Source: Zetaproteobacteria bacterium
GTDB taxonomy: Bacteria; Pseudomonadota; Zetaproteobacteria; Mariprofundales; Mariprofundaceae
Assembly: GCA_021545585.1 (NCBI GenBank)
Contig: JAJRTF010000119.1
Coordinates: 1-43,380 of the forward strand
DNA: 43,380 nt
Direction of reading: 5' to 3'
Shown here one piece after another: positions 36,467 through 43,380 of the stretch. Each line of letters begins with the position of its first letter. Positions within the stretch are counted from its first letter, which is position 1. Below the pieces are notes generated by a model, which did no database searches, had not been told where the DNA came from, and saw only the letters and a list, made by a program, of their open reading frames with translations. Both the position numbers and the translations under genes were made by a program.

Positions 36467-36931
36467 TCAGCCCCTTTCTATTTGCCTTAAGGCCTCAAAA
36501 ACACTGATGGCACAGGCATTGGACAGATTCAGTGAGCGAACCGGAGCATCGTTGCGCATGGGGATACAGATTGCATGCACCCGATCTAGGATATCCGGGC
36601 TTAAGCCACGTGTCTCCGGACCAAATAGCAGTACATCCCCGGCCCTGAATGAAACCTCCCATAGACTCTCGCTGGCTTTGGAGCTCAGGCCATACCAGTT
36701 TCGATGCGTGCCGATCATTTCTCTGGCTGTATGCCAGTCCGGGTGTTCATGAACGGATACATGCTCCCAGTAATCAAGTCCGGCACGCTTGAGGTGTTTG
36801 TCGCTGATTTTAAAACCCAGCGGATGAATGAGATGCAGAGCACAGCCGGTACAGGCGCACAGGCGCGCGATATTACCTGTATTGGGTGGAATCTCCGGCT
36901 CAAAAAGGACGATGTGTAATTTATGATTCAT
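36467..36931 (-). CDS. trmL: tRNA (cytidine(34)-2'-O)-methyltransferase TrmL
   Basis: A SPOUT-fold methyltransferase that 2'-O-methylates the wobble base of tRNA-Leu. All three knotted-fold motifs are visible: FEPEIPPNTGNIARLCACTG near residue 10, LLFGPETRGLSPDIL, and IPMRNDAPVRSLNLSNACAISVFEALRQ near the end. The ATG at 36931 gives 154 residues (157 in E. coli). The frame extends to 36979, but that part covers the trxA terminator. Its transcript would need a promoter inside the terminator region, or readthrough from trxA. Confidence 0.95.
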   Translation of the reverse strand: MNHKLHIVLFEPEIPPNTGNIARLCACTGCALHLIHPLGFKISDKHLKRAGLDYWEHVSVHEHPDWHTAREMIGTHRNWYGLSSKASESLWEVSFRAGDVLLFGPETRGLSPDILDRVHAICIPMRNDAPVRSLNLSNACAISVFEALRQIERG

Positions 36932-36943
36932 TGCACTATCGAT

Positions 36944-36972
36944 AAAAAAAGCAGGGCATGAGCCCTGCTTTT
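36944..36972 (-). terminator. Rho-independent terminator of trxA
   Basis: GCAGGGC (36951-36957) and GCCCTGC (36962-36968), flanked by a run of A residues and a run of T residues, form a hairpin that can stop transcription on either strand. It lies about 20 bases after the trxA stop codon and upstream of trmL. Confidence 0.85.
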
Positions 36973-36990
36973 GCATCATTCAAATTCGAT

Positions 36991-37323
36991 TCAGGCCAGA
37001 TGTTCGTCGATAAACTCAGTCAGCTTGGCCTTGTTCACAGCGCCGACCTTGGTGCCCTGTACATTTCCATCGCGAAACAGCATGAGTGTCGGGATGCCGC
37101 GCACACCGTATTTGCCGGGCGTATTCGGGTTATCATCGATATTGATTTTGGCAATCGTAACCTGGCCTTGCTTCTCAGCCGCCACTTCGTCCAGAATCGG
37201 CGCGATTTGTTTGCACGGGCCGCACCACGGAGCCCAGAAATCAACGACCACGGGGCCGGAAGCTTTCAGTACATCCGCATCAAAACTGTCGTCGCTAACA
37301 TGAATAATAAGATCAGAAGCCAT
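36991..37323 (-). CDS. trxA: Thioredoxin
   Basis: A 110-residue thioredoxin 1-type protein, the general cytoplasmic disulfide reductant. The active site is WCGPC with C34 and C37 after VVDFWAP, and the cis-proline segment [11 protein letters not shown] is present. AGAGGA precedes the ATG. It has its own terminator and is divergent from the methyltransferase gene with 62 bases between, so it is probably a single-gene unit. Confidence 0.97.
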   Translation of the reverse strand: MASDLIIHVSDDSFDADVLKASGPVVVDFWAPWCGPCKQIAPILDEVAAEKQGQVTIAKINIDDNPNTPGKYGVRGIPTLMLFRDGNVQGTKVGAVNKAKLTEFIDEHLA

Positions 37324-37385
37324 TGTGTATCCTCTTTGTCATTTGGGTACCGATACGTTAGTCAGGGAGCAAAGCAGCGTCAACC

Positions 37386-38531
37386 ATGTCCAAGCAAACG
37401 AGCCTAGAACAGATGATCCGCCAGCGCATCAGCGAGGCAAACGGATTTTTGCCTTTTGATGCCTTTATGCAGGCAGCCCTTTATGAACCCGGTCTGGGCT
37501 ATTACGAGAGTAAGGCGATTTTTGGTACGCAGGGGGATTTTGTCACAGCACCGGATCTCGGGCCATGGTTGAAACTCGGCTTTAGCGATTTGCTGCATTG
37601 GGGCTGGCAAGCCTTGGGATGCCCGGCTGAATGGCTGCTGCTGGAGCAGGGAGGGGGCTCCGGGCGTCTGTTATGTGATTTGCTGCAACAGTTGCAACAA
37701 TACGACATGCCTATGCCGGCCCGCATTGCTGAAGTCGAGCGCAGCGATCACCTGCAGGCAAGACAGCAGAAGTTATTCACCGAGGCCGGCGTCGATGTGG
37801 AGCATGTTGCCCGGCTGAAAGATCTGGGTGAGCTGGACAATGTACTTGTGATCAGCAATGAATTGCCGGATGCCTTTCCGGTGCGCTGTTTTTGTGCCCA
37901 CGGCGGCACACTGTTTGAACGGGGGGTCACATATACTGACGGGTTTTCCTGGCGTGAGGCTGCCACGCCGCTGCTGGACAATATCCCGATTGCTGATGCG
38001 ATTCGTGCCAGCTGGCCTGAAGGCTATGTCAGTGAATGGAATCCGGGTCTGGCGCAATGGCAGCAGGATATGGCCCGTGTGATCAGGCGAGGTTTTTCCT
38101 TTTGTGTCGATTACGGCTTTACCCAACGGGAATATTATCGACCCAATCGCGAGCAGGGGACCCTGCTGGCGAATTTGAAGCACCGGGCTGTGGATACGGT
38201 TCTGGATTGTCCGGGTAGGCAGGATATTACCGCACATATTGATTTTACCGCGCTGGCAAAGTCAGGCCTTGACGCGGGCCTGACACCTCTTTTATGGATG
38301 CCTCAGGGAGCATGGTTGGCTCAGTCGCCGGCAGTACAGACTAAGATTCAGCAGCTGGCGGTCAGTCCGGATGCAGAATCGATGCAGCTACTGGCTCAGG
38401 CGCGCCGTATGCTGTTGCCGTCGGGCATGGGTGAGCACTTCAAACTGTTGATTCAAGCCACTCATGATATGGGGGATACGCCAGCTTATCTGGGGCAATT
38501 TAACCGCCTGGGTGATATTTATCCCTGCTGA
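37386..38531 (+). CDS. MidA/NDUFAF7-type SAM-dependent methyltransferase
   Basis: A 381-residue class I methyltransferase of the MidA family (NDUFAF7 in mitochondria, which methylates an arginine of a complex I subunit). The N-terminus FDAFMQAALYEPGLGYY and IFGTQGDFVTAPDLGPWL, the SAM loop LEQGGGSGRLL and FVTAPD are characteristic. The later DYGFTQREYYRPNREQGTLL and DITAHIDFTALA match the family. The bacterial substrate is unknown. The ribosome binding site is weak (GGGAG is distant). A zinc-ribbon kinase follows after 78 bases on the same strand. Confidence 0.88.
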   Translation: MSKQTSLEQMIRQRISEANGFLPFDAFMQAALYEPGLGYYESKAIFGTQGDFVTAPDLGPWLKLGFSDLLHWGWQALGCPAEWLLLEQGGGSGRLLCDLLQQLQQYDMPMPARIAEVERSDHLQARQQKLFTEAGVDVEHVARLKDLGELDNVLVISNELPDAFPVRCFCAHGGTLFERGVTYTDGFSWREAATPLLDNIPIADAIRASWPEGYVSEWNPGLAQWQQDMARVIRRGFSFCVDYGFTQREYYRPNREQGTLLANLKHRAVDTVLDCPGRQDITAHIDFTALAKSGLDAGLTPLLWMPQGAWLAQSPAVQTKIQQLAVSPDAESMQLLAQARRMLLPSGMGEHFKLLIQATHDMGDTPAYLGQFNRLGDIYPC

Positions 38532-38609
38532 ATACAGGTGTGCTCCATCGGGTCTGGTCTGTGGCCTGAATCACTTGACATCGGCAGCCAGCAGTCAACA
38601 ATCTCTGAC

Positions 38610-40475
38610 ATGAAATGTTCTTCGTGTGGGGTCGATGGGCCGGTAGAAAACGGGCTCTGTAAAAATTGCGGCGCAGCTGTCAGTCATGATGAAGCTGAAA
38701 CAAGGCTCGGCCATTATCAGCTAATCTCCAAACTTGGCGAAGGCGGCATGGGTGTTGTCTATCGGGCCAAGGATGAGAAGCTCGGCCGGGAGGTCGCTGT
38801 AAAGGTCCTGCATCCACATCTGTTGCAGCATGAGAATCTGAAAGAACGTTTCCGGCGCGAAGCTCGGATGCATGCCAAGATCATTCACCCCAATGTTGTG
38901 ACCCTGTTGTCCCTGTATGAGGACGGCGAGCATATGGCGCTGGTCATGGAAATGATTCACGGCATGAATCTGCGACAATATCTAAAGGAACATCCGCATA
39001 CGACGATGGTCGATATCCTGAGGGTTTCCGAGGCTATTCTGGGGGGACTCGAGGCGGCTCACAAGCTGGGTATGGTGCATCGCGATTTGAAACCGGCCAA
39101 TGTGCTGTTGGCTGAAGACGGTTCGATCAAACTGATGGACTTCGGGCTGGCCAAACCTTCCAAGGAGGGTGATGACGATTTAACCCAGAGTGGCGCGACG
39201 GTTGGTTCTTTCCGCTATATGGCTCCGGAGCAGATTTTGAACCAGCCGGTGGATGCGCGAACGGATCTGTACTCGTTTGGTATCCTGCTGTACCAGATGT
39301 GTACAGGAAAACTGCCGTTCGATTCTACAGGTAACGGGGCTGGCGAGTTTGAAATCATGGAGAAACAGATTCGTCAGGATCCGGTCGCACCGATCACACT
39401 GAATTCCACACTGCCGAAAATGCTCTCCGATCTTATCATGGATCTGCTGGCAAAGAATATTACTGACCGGCCGGCCAATTGTGATGCGGTACACCAGATA
39501 TTGCTCCAGATTGGAACTCAGGAAGCAAACTCTTCAGCCGGACATCAAATCAAGATTCCGCCGCCATCCGAATCACAAAGCAATGCAGAGATCGCCAAGG
39601 GTTTGATAGGTGCGCTGGTTTTAAGACTTGGAAGAATGCTGGGGCTAAAGAAAAAGAAAATATCATCGGGCGATAAAAAGCCCGTGTCTGCAGCAGTGGA
39701 TACGAATAAACGCTGGCATGCGCCACTGACATGGGCCGGATTGCTTGTTGTGCTGGCCGGCCTTGGCTGGGTATTAACCAGTGTCATTCATGTTGCCGAA
39801 CAGCAATCGGGTGAGGCGCAGGCGCCAGAGCAGAAGGTCCCTGATCAGCCAGAAAAACAGAAAACAGCCCAAAGCAAGACCGTTCAAAATACTGTAAAGC
39901 TCAACGCCAGCGCGAAAAAGGTTGAGGATGCGAAAGCGGTTGTGAAAAAGGCAGCTGCTCCAGCCATGAAGGCGACTCACAAACCGGCTGTCAAGCCCAA
40001 ACGGGTAGTCAAGCGGGCAGTGAAAAAGACCCCCAGAATTTATTCGGTTACTTATCGTGTGAATCATAAACTGATTCGTAGTGATGGCACCCGCGCCGAC
40101 AAGAAGGTGGCTCACGAATTCAAGGGCAAGAGCCGCCTGTATTTTTCCAGTCTGAAGGATTACCGCTGGAAGGAAACCTTACACACCAGCAAAAAAGGTC
40201 AGCTGCGCCTCTATCTTGATAAGCCGGTTCGTGTATCAAAGATTGTCATTCGCAAGGCAAGCGTAGGTCGGCTCAGTTTCAAGGGCGGTTATATCAATCT
40301 GAATGTGCAGGATGCAAAGGGAAAATGGCATAAGCTGCTTGACCGGCAGGATCGAGATATCGATAAGCCGTTATCCCTTCGGGTTTCAGCATCCATAGGT
40401 AAGATCAAGGGCGTACGCATGCGTTTTCGTTCTTCTGAACCCATCACCATCGGCCCGATTGATCTGCTTCCCTAG
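38610..40475 (+). CDS. Membrane-anchored zinc-ribbon Ser-Thr protein kinase
   Basis: A 621-residue transmembrane kinase. Residues 1-24 are a zinc ribbon (CSSC, CKNC). The Hanks kinase domain spans 36-300 with GEGGMG 43-48, K65, HRDLKPAN with D159 and N164, and DFG D177: every key residue sits at the same number as in the kinase at 14448-16502. A basic patch GLKKKK precedes one membrane segment (about 373-394). The outer part has a Lys/Ala/Pro-rich linker (to about 475) and a ~145-residue C-terminal domain, probably beta-sandwich, of unknown ligand. The start at 38610 begins the ribbon; the frame is open to 38538. The next gene starts at the following base. Confidence 0.9.
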   Translation: MKCSSCGVDGPVENGLCKNCGAAVSHDEAETRLGHYQLISKLGEGGMGVVYRAKDEKLGREVAVKVLHPHLLQHENLKERFRREARMHAKIIHPNVVTLLSLYEDGEHMALVMEMIHGMNLRQYLKEHPHTTMVDILRVSEAILGGLEAAHKLGMVHRDLKPANVLLAEDGSIKLMDFGLAKPSKEGDDDLTQSGATVGSFRYMAPEQILNQPVDARTDLYSFGILLYQMCTGKLPFDSTGNGAGEFEIMEKQIRQDPVAPITLNSTLPKMLSDLIMDLLAKNITDRPANCDAVHQILLQIGTQEANSSAGHQIKIPPPSESQSNAEIAKGLIGALVLRLGRMLGLKKKKISSGDKKPVSAAVDTNKRWHAPLTWAGLLVVLAGLGWVLTSVIHVAEQQSGEAQAPEQKVPDQPEKQKTAQSKTVQNTVKLNASAKKVEDAKAVVKKAAAPAMKATHKPAVKPKRVVKRAVKKTPRIYSVTYRVNHKLIRSDGTRADKKVAHEFKGKSRLYFSSLKDYRWKETLHTSKKGQLRLYLDKPVRVSKIVIRKASVGRLSFKGGYINLNVQDAKGKWHKLLDRQDRDIDKPLSLRVSASIGKIKGVRMRFRSSEPITIGPIDLLP

Positions 40476-41744
40476 GTGAAGCGCAATACCGCTGTCAGTA
40501 ATATTTGCAAAGGAAGGGTAGAGAAACTTCTGCCGGGCGGAGATGCGCTGATTCGCAGTGATGATGGAGCCATTCTGGTCGCAAACGGTATTCCCGAAGA
40601 TGAAGTGATGATTCAGCTGCAGCCGATGCGGCGCGGTGTACGGCGCGGAAAAATCATCGATATTCTCAATCCATCGCCTTTGCGTGTTGAGGCATCCTGT
40701 CCTGTGGCCGACAGGTGCGGCGGCTGCGCATTTCAATTTCTGGAGCCTGAACATCAGGCTGAACTCAAGTCGACATGGGTCAGAGATGCATTCAGGTCTT
40801 TGATGGATGAGCAGACGGAATGGATGCCGGTTGCTTCGTCTGACATGTATCCCCGCCGTCGAGTGCGCTGGCAGTCTGGCCATGACGATCAGGGGCTGTT
40901 TCTCGGATTCTACGCACCTGCAAGCCACCAGACTGTTCGTCATGATCGCTGTATGGTGCTGACTCCGGAGTTGCAGCAACTGCATGCCTTATTGCAGCAG
41001 AAGGACCTGAAGGGTGTTGATCAGGTGCAGGCTGTACAGTTGTCAGATGGCATTCATATTGTATTTGAGATGAATGATGAACCGGATATCACCATGCCAG
41101 ATTCTCAAGCCGGGCTTGTGCTGCAAAGCTGGTGGCGGAGGGATGGTGTTTCAAGGCCTTTAAGTCGCCCGGTGAAGCGCTTGCATGACGTACTGCCAGC
41201 CGGATACGGCCATACAGTGGCTCTGGAGATTGGCCCTGATGCTTTTGTTCAGGGGCAATTCGAAGGCAATCAGGCATTGATCCGTCAAATTCAGGCATGG
41301 GCCGGGCAGCCCCGTCGTATCGCTGACTTGTTCTGTGGCGCCGGCAATCTTTCCCTGCCGCTGGCGGTAGCAAGCGGAGCGTCGGTATTCGGGGCGGAAT
41401 TGTCCGAGGCCAGTGTGCGGGCGGCTTCAGGCAACGCACAACAGCTCGGAGTGCACGGGCATTTTGTATCGGCGAATCTTTTTGAGAATTTTGATATCGA
41501 GCCTTATATTGGTGCTGATGTATTGATTCTTGATGCGCCGCGACGCGGTGCGAAACGCATCTGTGATCGGATTCAACATCTGCTGCCCGAGAAAATCATC
41601 ATGGTTTCATGCGATATCGCTGCCGGCGCGCGCGATGGCGGGCTGCTGGCCAGGCATGGCTATCAGTTAAAAGCATTGCGGGCACTGGATATATTCACCT
41701 GTGCCGGGCATGTGGAAGCAATCAGCTTGTGGGAGCCGGGATGA
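40476..41744 (+). CDS. TrmA/RlmD-type RNA (uracil-5)-methyltransferase
   Basis: A 422-residue methyltransferase of the TrmA/RlmC/RlmD family, which makes m5U in rRNA or tRNA. A TRAM-like N-terminus (1-65) is followed by the [4Fe-4S] cysteines C75, C81, C84 and C159 (CPVADRCGGC and HDRC), as in RlmD. The SAM motif is LFCGAGNLSLPLA. The DPPR motif appears as DAPRRG and the catalytic Cys as VSCDIAAGARD. These are slightly off the usual VSCNPATLARD, so the specific target (m5U1939 or other) is not certain. It starts with GTG directly after the kinase stop and overlaps the solute-binding protein gene by four bases. Confidence 0.87.
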   Translation: MKRNTAVSNICKGRVEKLLPGGDALIRSDDGAILVANGIPEDEVMIQLQPMRRGVRRGKIIDILNPSPLRVEASCPVADRCGGCAFQFLEPEHQAELKSTWVRDAFRSLMDEQTEWMPVASSDMYPRRRVRWQSGHDDQGLFLGFYAPASHQTVRHDRCMVLTPELQQLHALLQQKDLKGVDQVQAVQLSDGIHIVFEMNDEPDITMPDSQAGLVLQSWWRRDGVSRPLSRPVKRLHDVLPAGYGHTVALEIGPDAFVQGQFEGNQALIRQIQAWAGQPRRIADLFCGAGNLSLPLAVASGASVFGAELSEASVRAASGNAQQLGVHGHFVSANLFENFDIEPYIGADVLILDAPRRGAKRICDRIQHLLPEKIIMVSCDIAAGARDGGLLARHGYQLKALRALDIFTCAGHVEAISLWEPG

Positions 41745-43243
41745 TCCGGTCGGTTTGTTTTGCAGTCGTGGCATTACTGCTGAGCGGATGCCAGCCAGCC
41801 GCTAATCTGGATGGTGTGCTGCGTGCAGGTCTGGCGCAAATGCCTATCTCGCTCGATCCGCGTTATGCCACGGATGCCGCCTCAATGCGCATACAGCAGT
41901 TCCTGCATCGAGGCCTTATCCGTCTGGATGAGCATTTTCAGGTTCAGGCCGATCTGGCCCTGCACTGGCAGCATCCGAACCCTTTGATCTGGCATTTCTG
42001 GATACGCCGCGATGTGCATTTTCATGATGGTTCCAGTCTGTCTGCCGACGATGTTGTGGCAACATTGAATACAGTGCTGGACGAAAAAATGGCAAGTCCT
42101 ATGAAGGGCGGCCTTGCTTCCGTGGACAAGATTGAGCGTGTTGCAGAGGATCAGCTCGTTATTACGTTAAAGCAGGCCGATGCTTCACTGCTGACACGCC
42201 TGAATATCGGTATTTTACCGGCCAAACTGGCTCTGGCCCCACATCAGGCCAGAAGTACGACGGGGTGTGGTCCGTACCGGCTGTATCGCTGGCATGCGAA
42301 TGAGCTGGAGCTGGAGAGAGTTGGAGGCTTGGCCGGCAAGCGGAATGCGCCGCTCTATATTCGTTTTGTCGGCGTCAAGGATCCGGTCACCCGGTTACTG
42401 AAAATCACGCGCGGGGAACTAGATTTCATCCAGAATGATTTGCCGCCGCATCTGTTGCCCTATATTCAGCAGCAATCACAGTTGACGATGCAGACGCGCT
42501 CATCAACGACATTTTCCTATATTGGGATGAATATGCAGGATTCTTTTTTGCAGGATGTTCGCGTGCGTCGTGCCCTGGCTCTGGCTCTGGATCGCCGTCA
42601 ACTCAAGCGGGCCCTGTTTGCCGATCTTCCGGAGCTCGCCGAAACGGTATTAACGCCCGACCACTGGGCTGCAACCAGACTTCCCGAGACACCTCATCAA
42701 CCGGAAAAGGCCATGGCTTTACTTGATGCTGCGGGCTTCAAACCCGGGGCGGATGGCATTCGCTTTTCATTGACCTACCGAACCAGCACGGATCCAACCC
42801 GTGTCCGACTGGCTACGGCAATAGCCTCAATGTGGGAGAAGATTGGCATCAGGGTGTCGGTCGAGTCACTGGAGTGGGGTGGTTTTTATGCTCGTATCAG
42901 GCAGGGGGGGGTTCAGGTTTTTTCATTGTCATGGGTAGGTATCAGCGACCCGGATATCTATCGCTGGATACTTCATTCCTCGATGTGGCCACCCAAAGGT
43001 GCGAACCGCGGGCGCTATGCCAATGATATGGTGGATACATGGCTGGATAAGGCGGCAGCCGGCCAGGGGCAGGCCGTGCGACGGGCGCTGTATGCCAGGG
43101 TAGAGCATCAGATGCAGCGGGATATGGTCTATATCCCGCTGTGGTATGAGCCCGTTGTGGCTGTCAGCGGCCCTCGTGTGCACGGATTCAGGCCCCGGGC
43201 CAATGGCGATCTGCTTGGCCTGAGTCAGGTATCCCTGAATTAG
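41741..43243 (+). CDS. Peptide-type ABC transporter solute-binding lipoprotein (SBP_bac_5 family)
   Basis: A 500-residue extracytoplasmic binding protein. The N-terminus MIRSVCFAVVALLLSGC ends in a lipobox with C17 as the lipid-modified residue. Family 5 features follow: SLDPRYATDAASM, a HFWIRRDVHFHDGSSLSADDVVATLN segment, and DVRVRRALALALDR. Such proteins usually feed Opp/Dpp-type permeases, none of which is nearby. The start at 41741 overlaps the upstream stop (ATGA). The stop codon TAG sits at the edge of an IS5-family element: the TA lies in the flanking sequence and the G may be the first base of the element. The end of the protein may therefore have been altered by the insertion. Confidence 0.9.
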   Translation: MIRSVCFAVVALLLSGCQPAANLDGVLRAGLAQMPISLDPRYATDAASMRIQQFLHRGLIRLDEHFQVQADLALHWQHPNPLIWHFWIRRDVHFHDGSSLSADDVVATLNTVLDEKMASPMKGGLASVDKIERVAEDQLVITLKQADASLLTRLNIGILPAKLALAPHQARSTTGCGPYRLYRWHANELELERVGGLAGKRNAPLYIRFVGVKDPVTRLLKITRGELDFIQNDLPPHLLPYIQQQSQLTMQTRSSTTFSYIGMNMQDSFLQDVRVRRALALALDRRQLKRALFADLPELAETVLTPDHWAATRLPETPHQPEKAMALLDAAGFKPGADGIRFSLTYRTSTDPTRVRLATAIASMWEKIGIRVSVESLEWGGFYARIRQGGVQVFSLSWVGISDPDIYRWILHSSMWPPKGANRGRYANDMVDTWLDKAAAGQGQAVRRALYARVEHQMQRDMVYIPLWYEPVVAVSGPRVHGFRPRANGDLLGLSQVSLN

Positions 43244-43380
43244 GGCCTGTTCACATTAACTGAAACAAGTATAATATATTCATGCAGTTAACACGAGAAC
43301 AATATAAAATAATAGCGCGCTACATGCCCCGTCCTCGCGGCAATATAGTCATTTCGAACTATCAGGCTTTAAATGCCATT
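43243..43380 (+). mobile_element. IS5-family insertion sequence, left end (partial)
   Basis: A terminal inverted repeat-like sequence, GGGCCTGTTCACATTAA, starts at 43243 and is followed 39 bases later by a transposase start. The preceding TTA could be the target site (IS5 relatives use TTA or CTAG-like sites). The rest lies outside the window, so the second end and the duplication cannot be checked. Confidence 0.75.
43282..43380 (+). CDS. IS5-family transposase, N-terminal fragment
   Basis: The first 33 codons, from ATG at 43282, give MQLTREQYKIIARYMPRPRG and then NIVISNYQALNAI, which is the start of the DUF4096-type helix-turn-helix of IS5-family transposases ('MELT.EQ...I...LP..RGN....NLQVLNAI'). 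The window ends before the DDE catalytic domain. The local base composition is AT-rich compared with the host genes, as is common for mobile elements. Confidence 0.8.
   Translation, partial: MQLTREQYKIIARYMPRPRGNIVISNYQALNAI

Noticed and set aside
39890-40035. Histone H1-like Lys/Ala repeat region as a DNA-binding protein
   Set aside because: It lies beyond the membrane segment of the kinase and is in frame with it, so it is better read as a flexible linker.

Overview
The window reads as ordinary chromosome of a Gram-negative, probably autotrophic member of the Pseudomonadota. Supporting signs are CmoA/CmoB, ClpS/ClpA, class I IlvC, an alpha/beta glutamate synthase, periplasmic TolB-like proteins, a lipoprotein solute-binding protein and a CbbY phosphatase, which goes with Rubisco and the Calvin cycle. 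My best guess at the group is a Zetaproteobacterium (Mariprofundus-like). This is inference from gene content; no rRNA or other marker is in the window.

Layout. Bases 1-123 hold the last codons and right end of an insertion sequence with an integrase-type (IS3-like) transposase. Next, on the minus strand, are a YgiQ radical SAM protein and ilvC. Two tandem secreted TolB-like beta-propeller proteins follow on the plus strand, ending in a hairpin terminator shared with the convergent cmoA-cmoB pair. gltB-gltD fills 7750-13822 on the minus strand, with a small NuoE-like [2Fe-2S] protein transcribed divergently from it. Then come a zinc-ribbon/Ser-Thr kinase/HDOD fusion and a clpS-clpA-trmO group, all on the minus strand.

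From 19998 to 33883 there is a long plus-strand run: cbbY, a TatD nuclease, a DUF4438 protein, a secreted retropepsin-like protease, a nitrilase-family amidase, a DUF1841 protein, a small membrane protein, an AddB-like nuclease and AddA-like helicase pair, and ribE-ribBA-ribH-nusB. Many of these genes overlap by 1-38 bases and look translationally coupled. A 49-residue zinc-ribbon protein lies on the opposite strand inside this run.

From 33931 to the end come an unrecognised 129-residue protein, an Fe-ADH-fold dehydrogenase, pgsA, an AT-rich intergenic region with clustered DnaA-box-like sequences (a possible replication origin), trmL, trxA, a MidA-type methyltransferase, a second zinc-ribbon kinase (membrane-anchored, paralogous to the first), a TrmA/RlmD-type RNA methyltransferase and a lipoprotein solute-binding protein. 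An IS5-family element begins exactly at the stop codon of that last gene.

The genes serve nitrogen assimilation (gltBD), branched-chain amino acid synthesis (ilvC), flavin synthesis (rib), tRNA and rRNA modification (cmoAB, trmO, trmL, rlmD-like), proteolysis (clpAS), recombinational repair (addAB-like) and signalling (two kinases). I see no CRISPR array, tRNA, rRNA, prophage or recognisable defence island. The most interesting signals are the DnaA-box cluster, the paired zinc-ribbon kinases with different outputs, and the IS elements at both edges.
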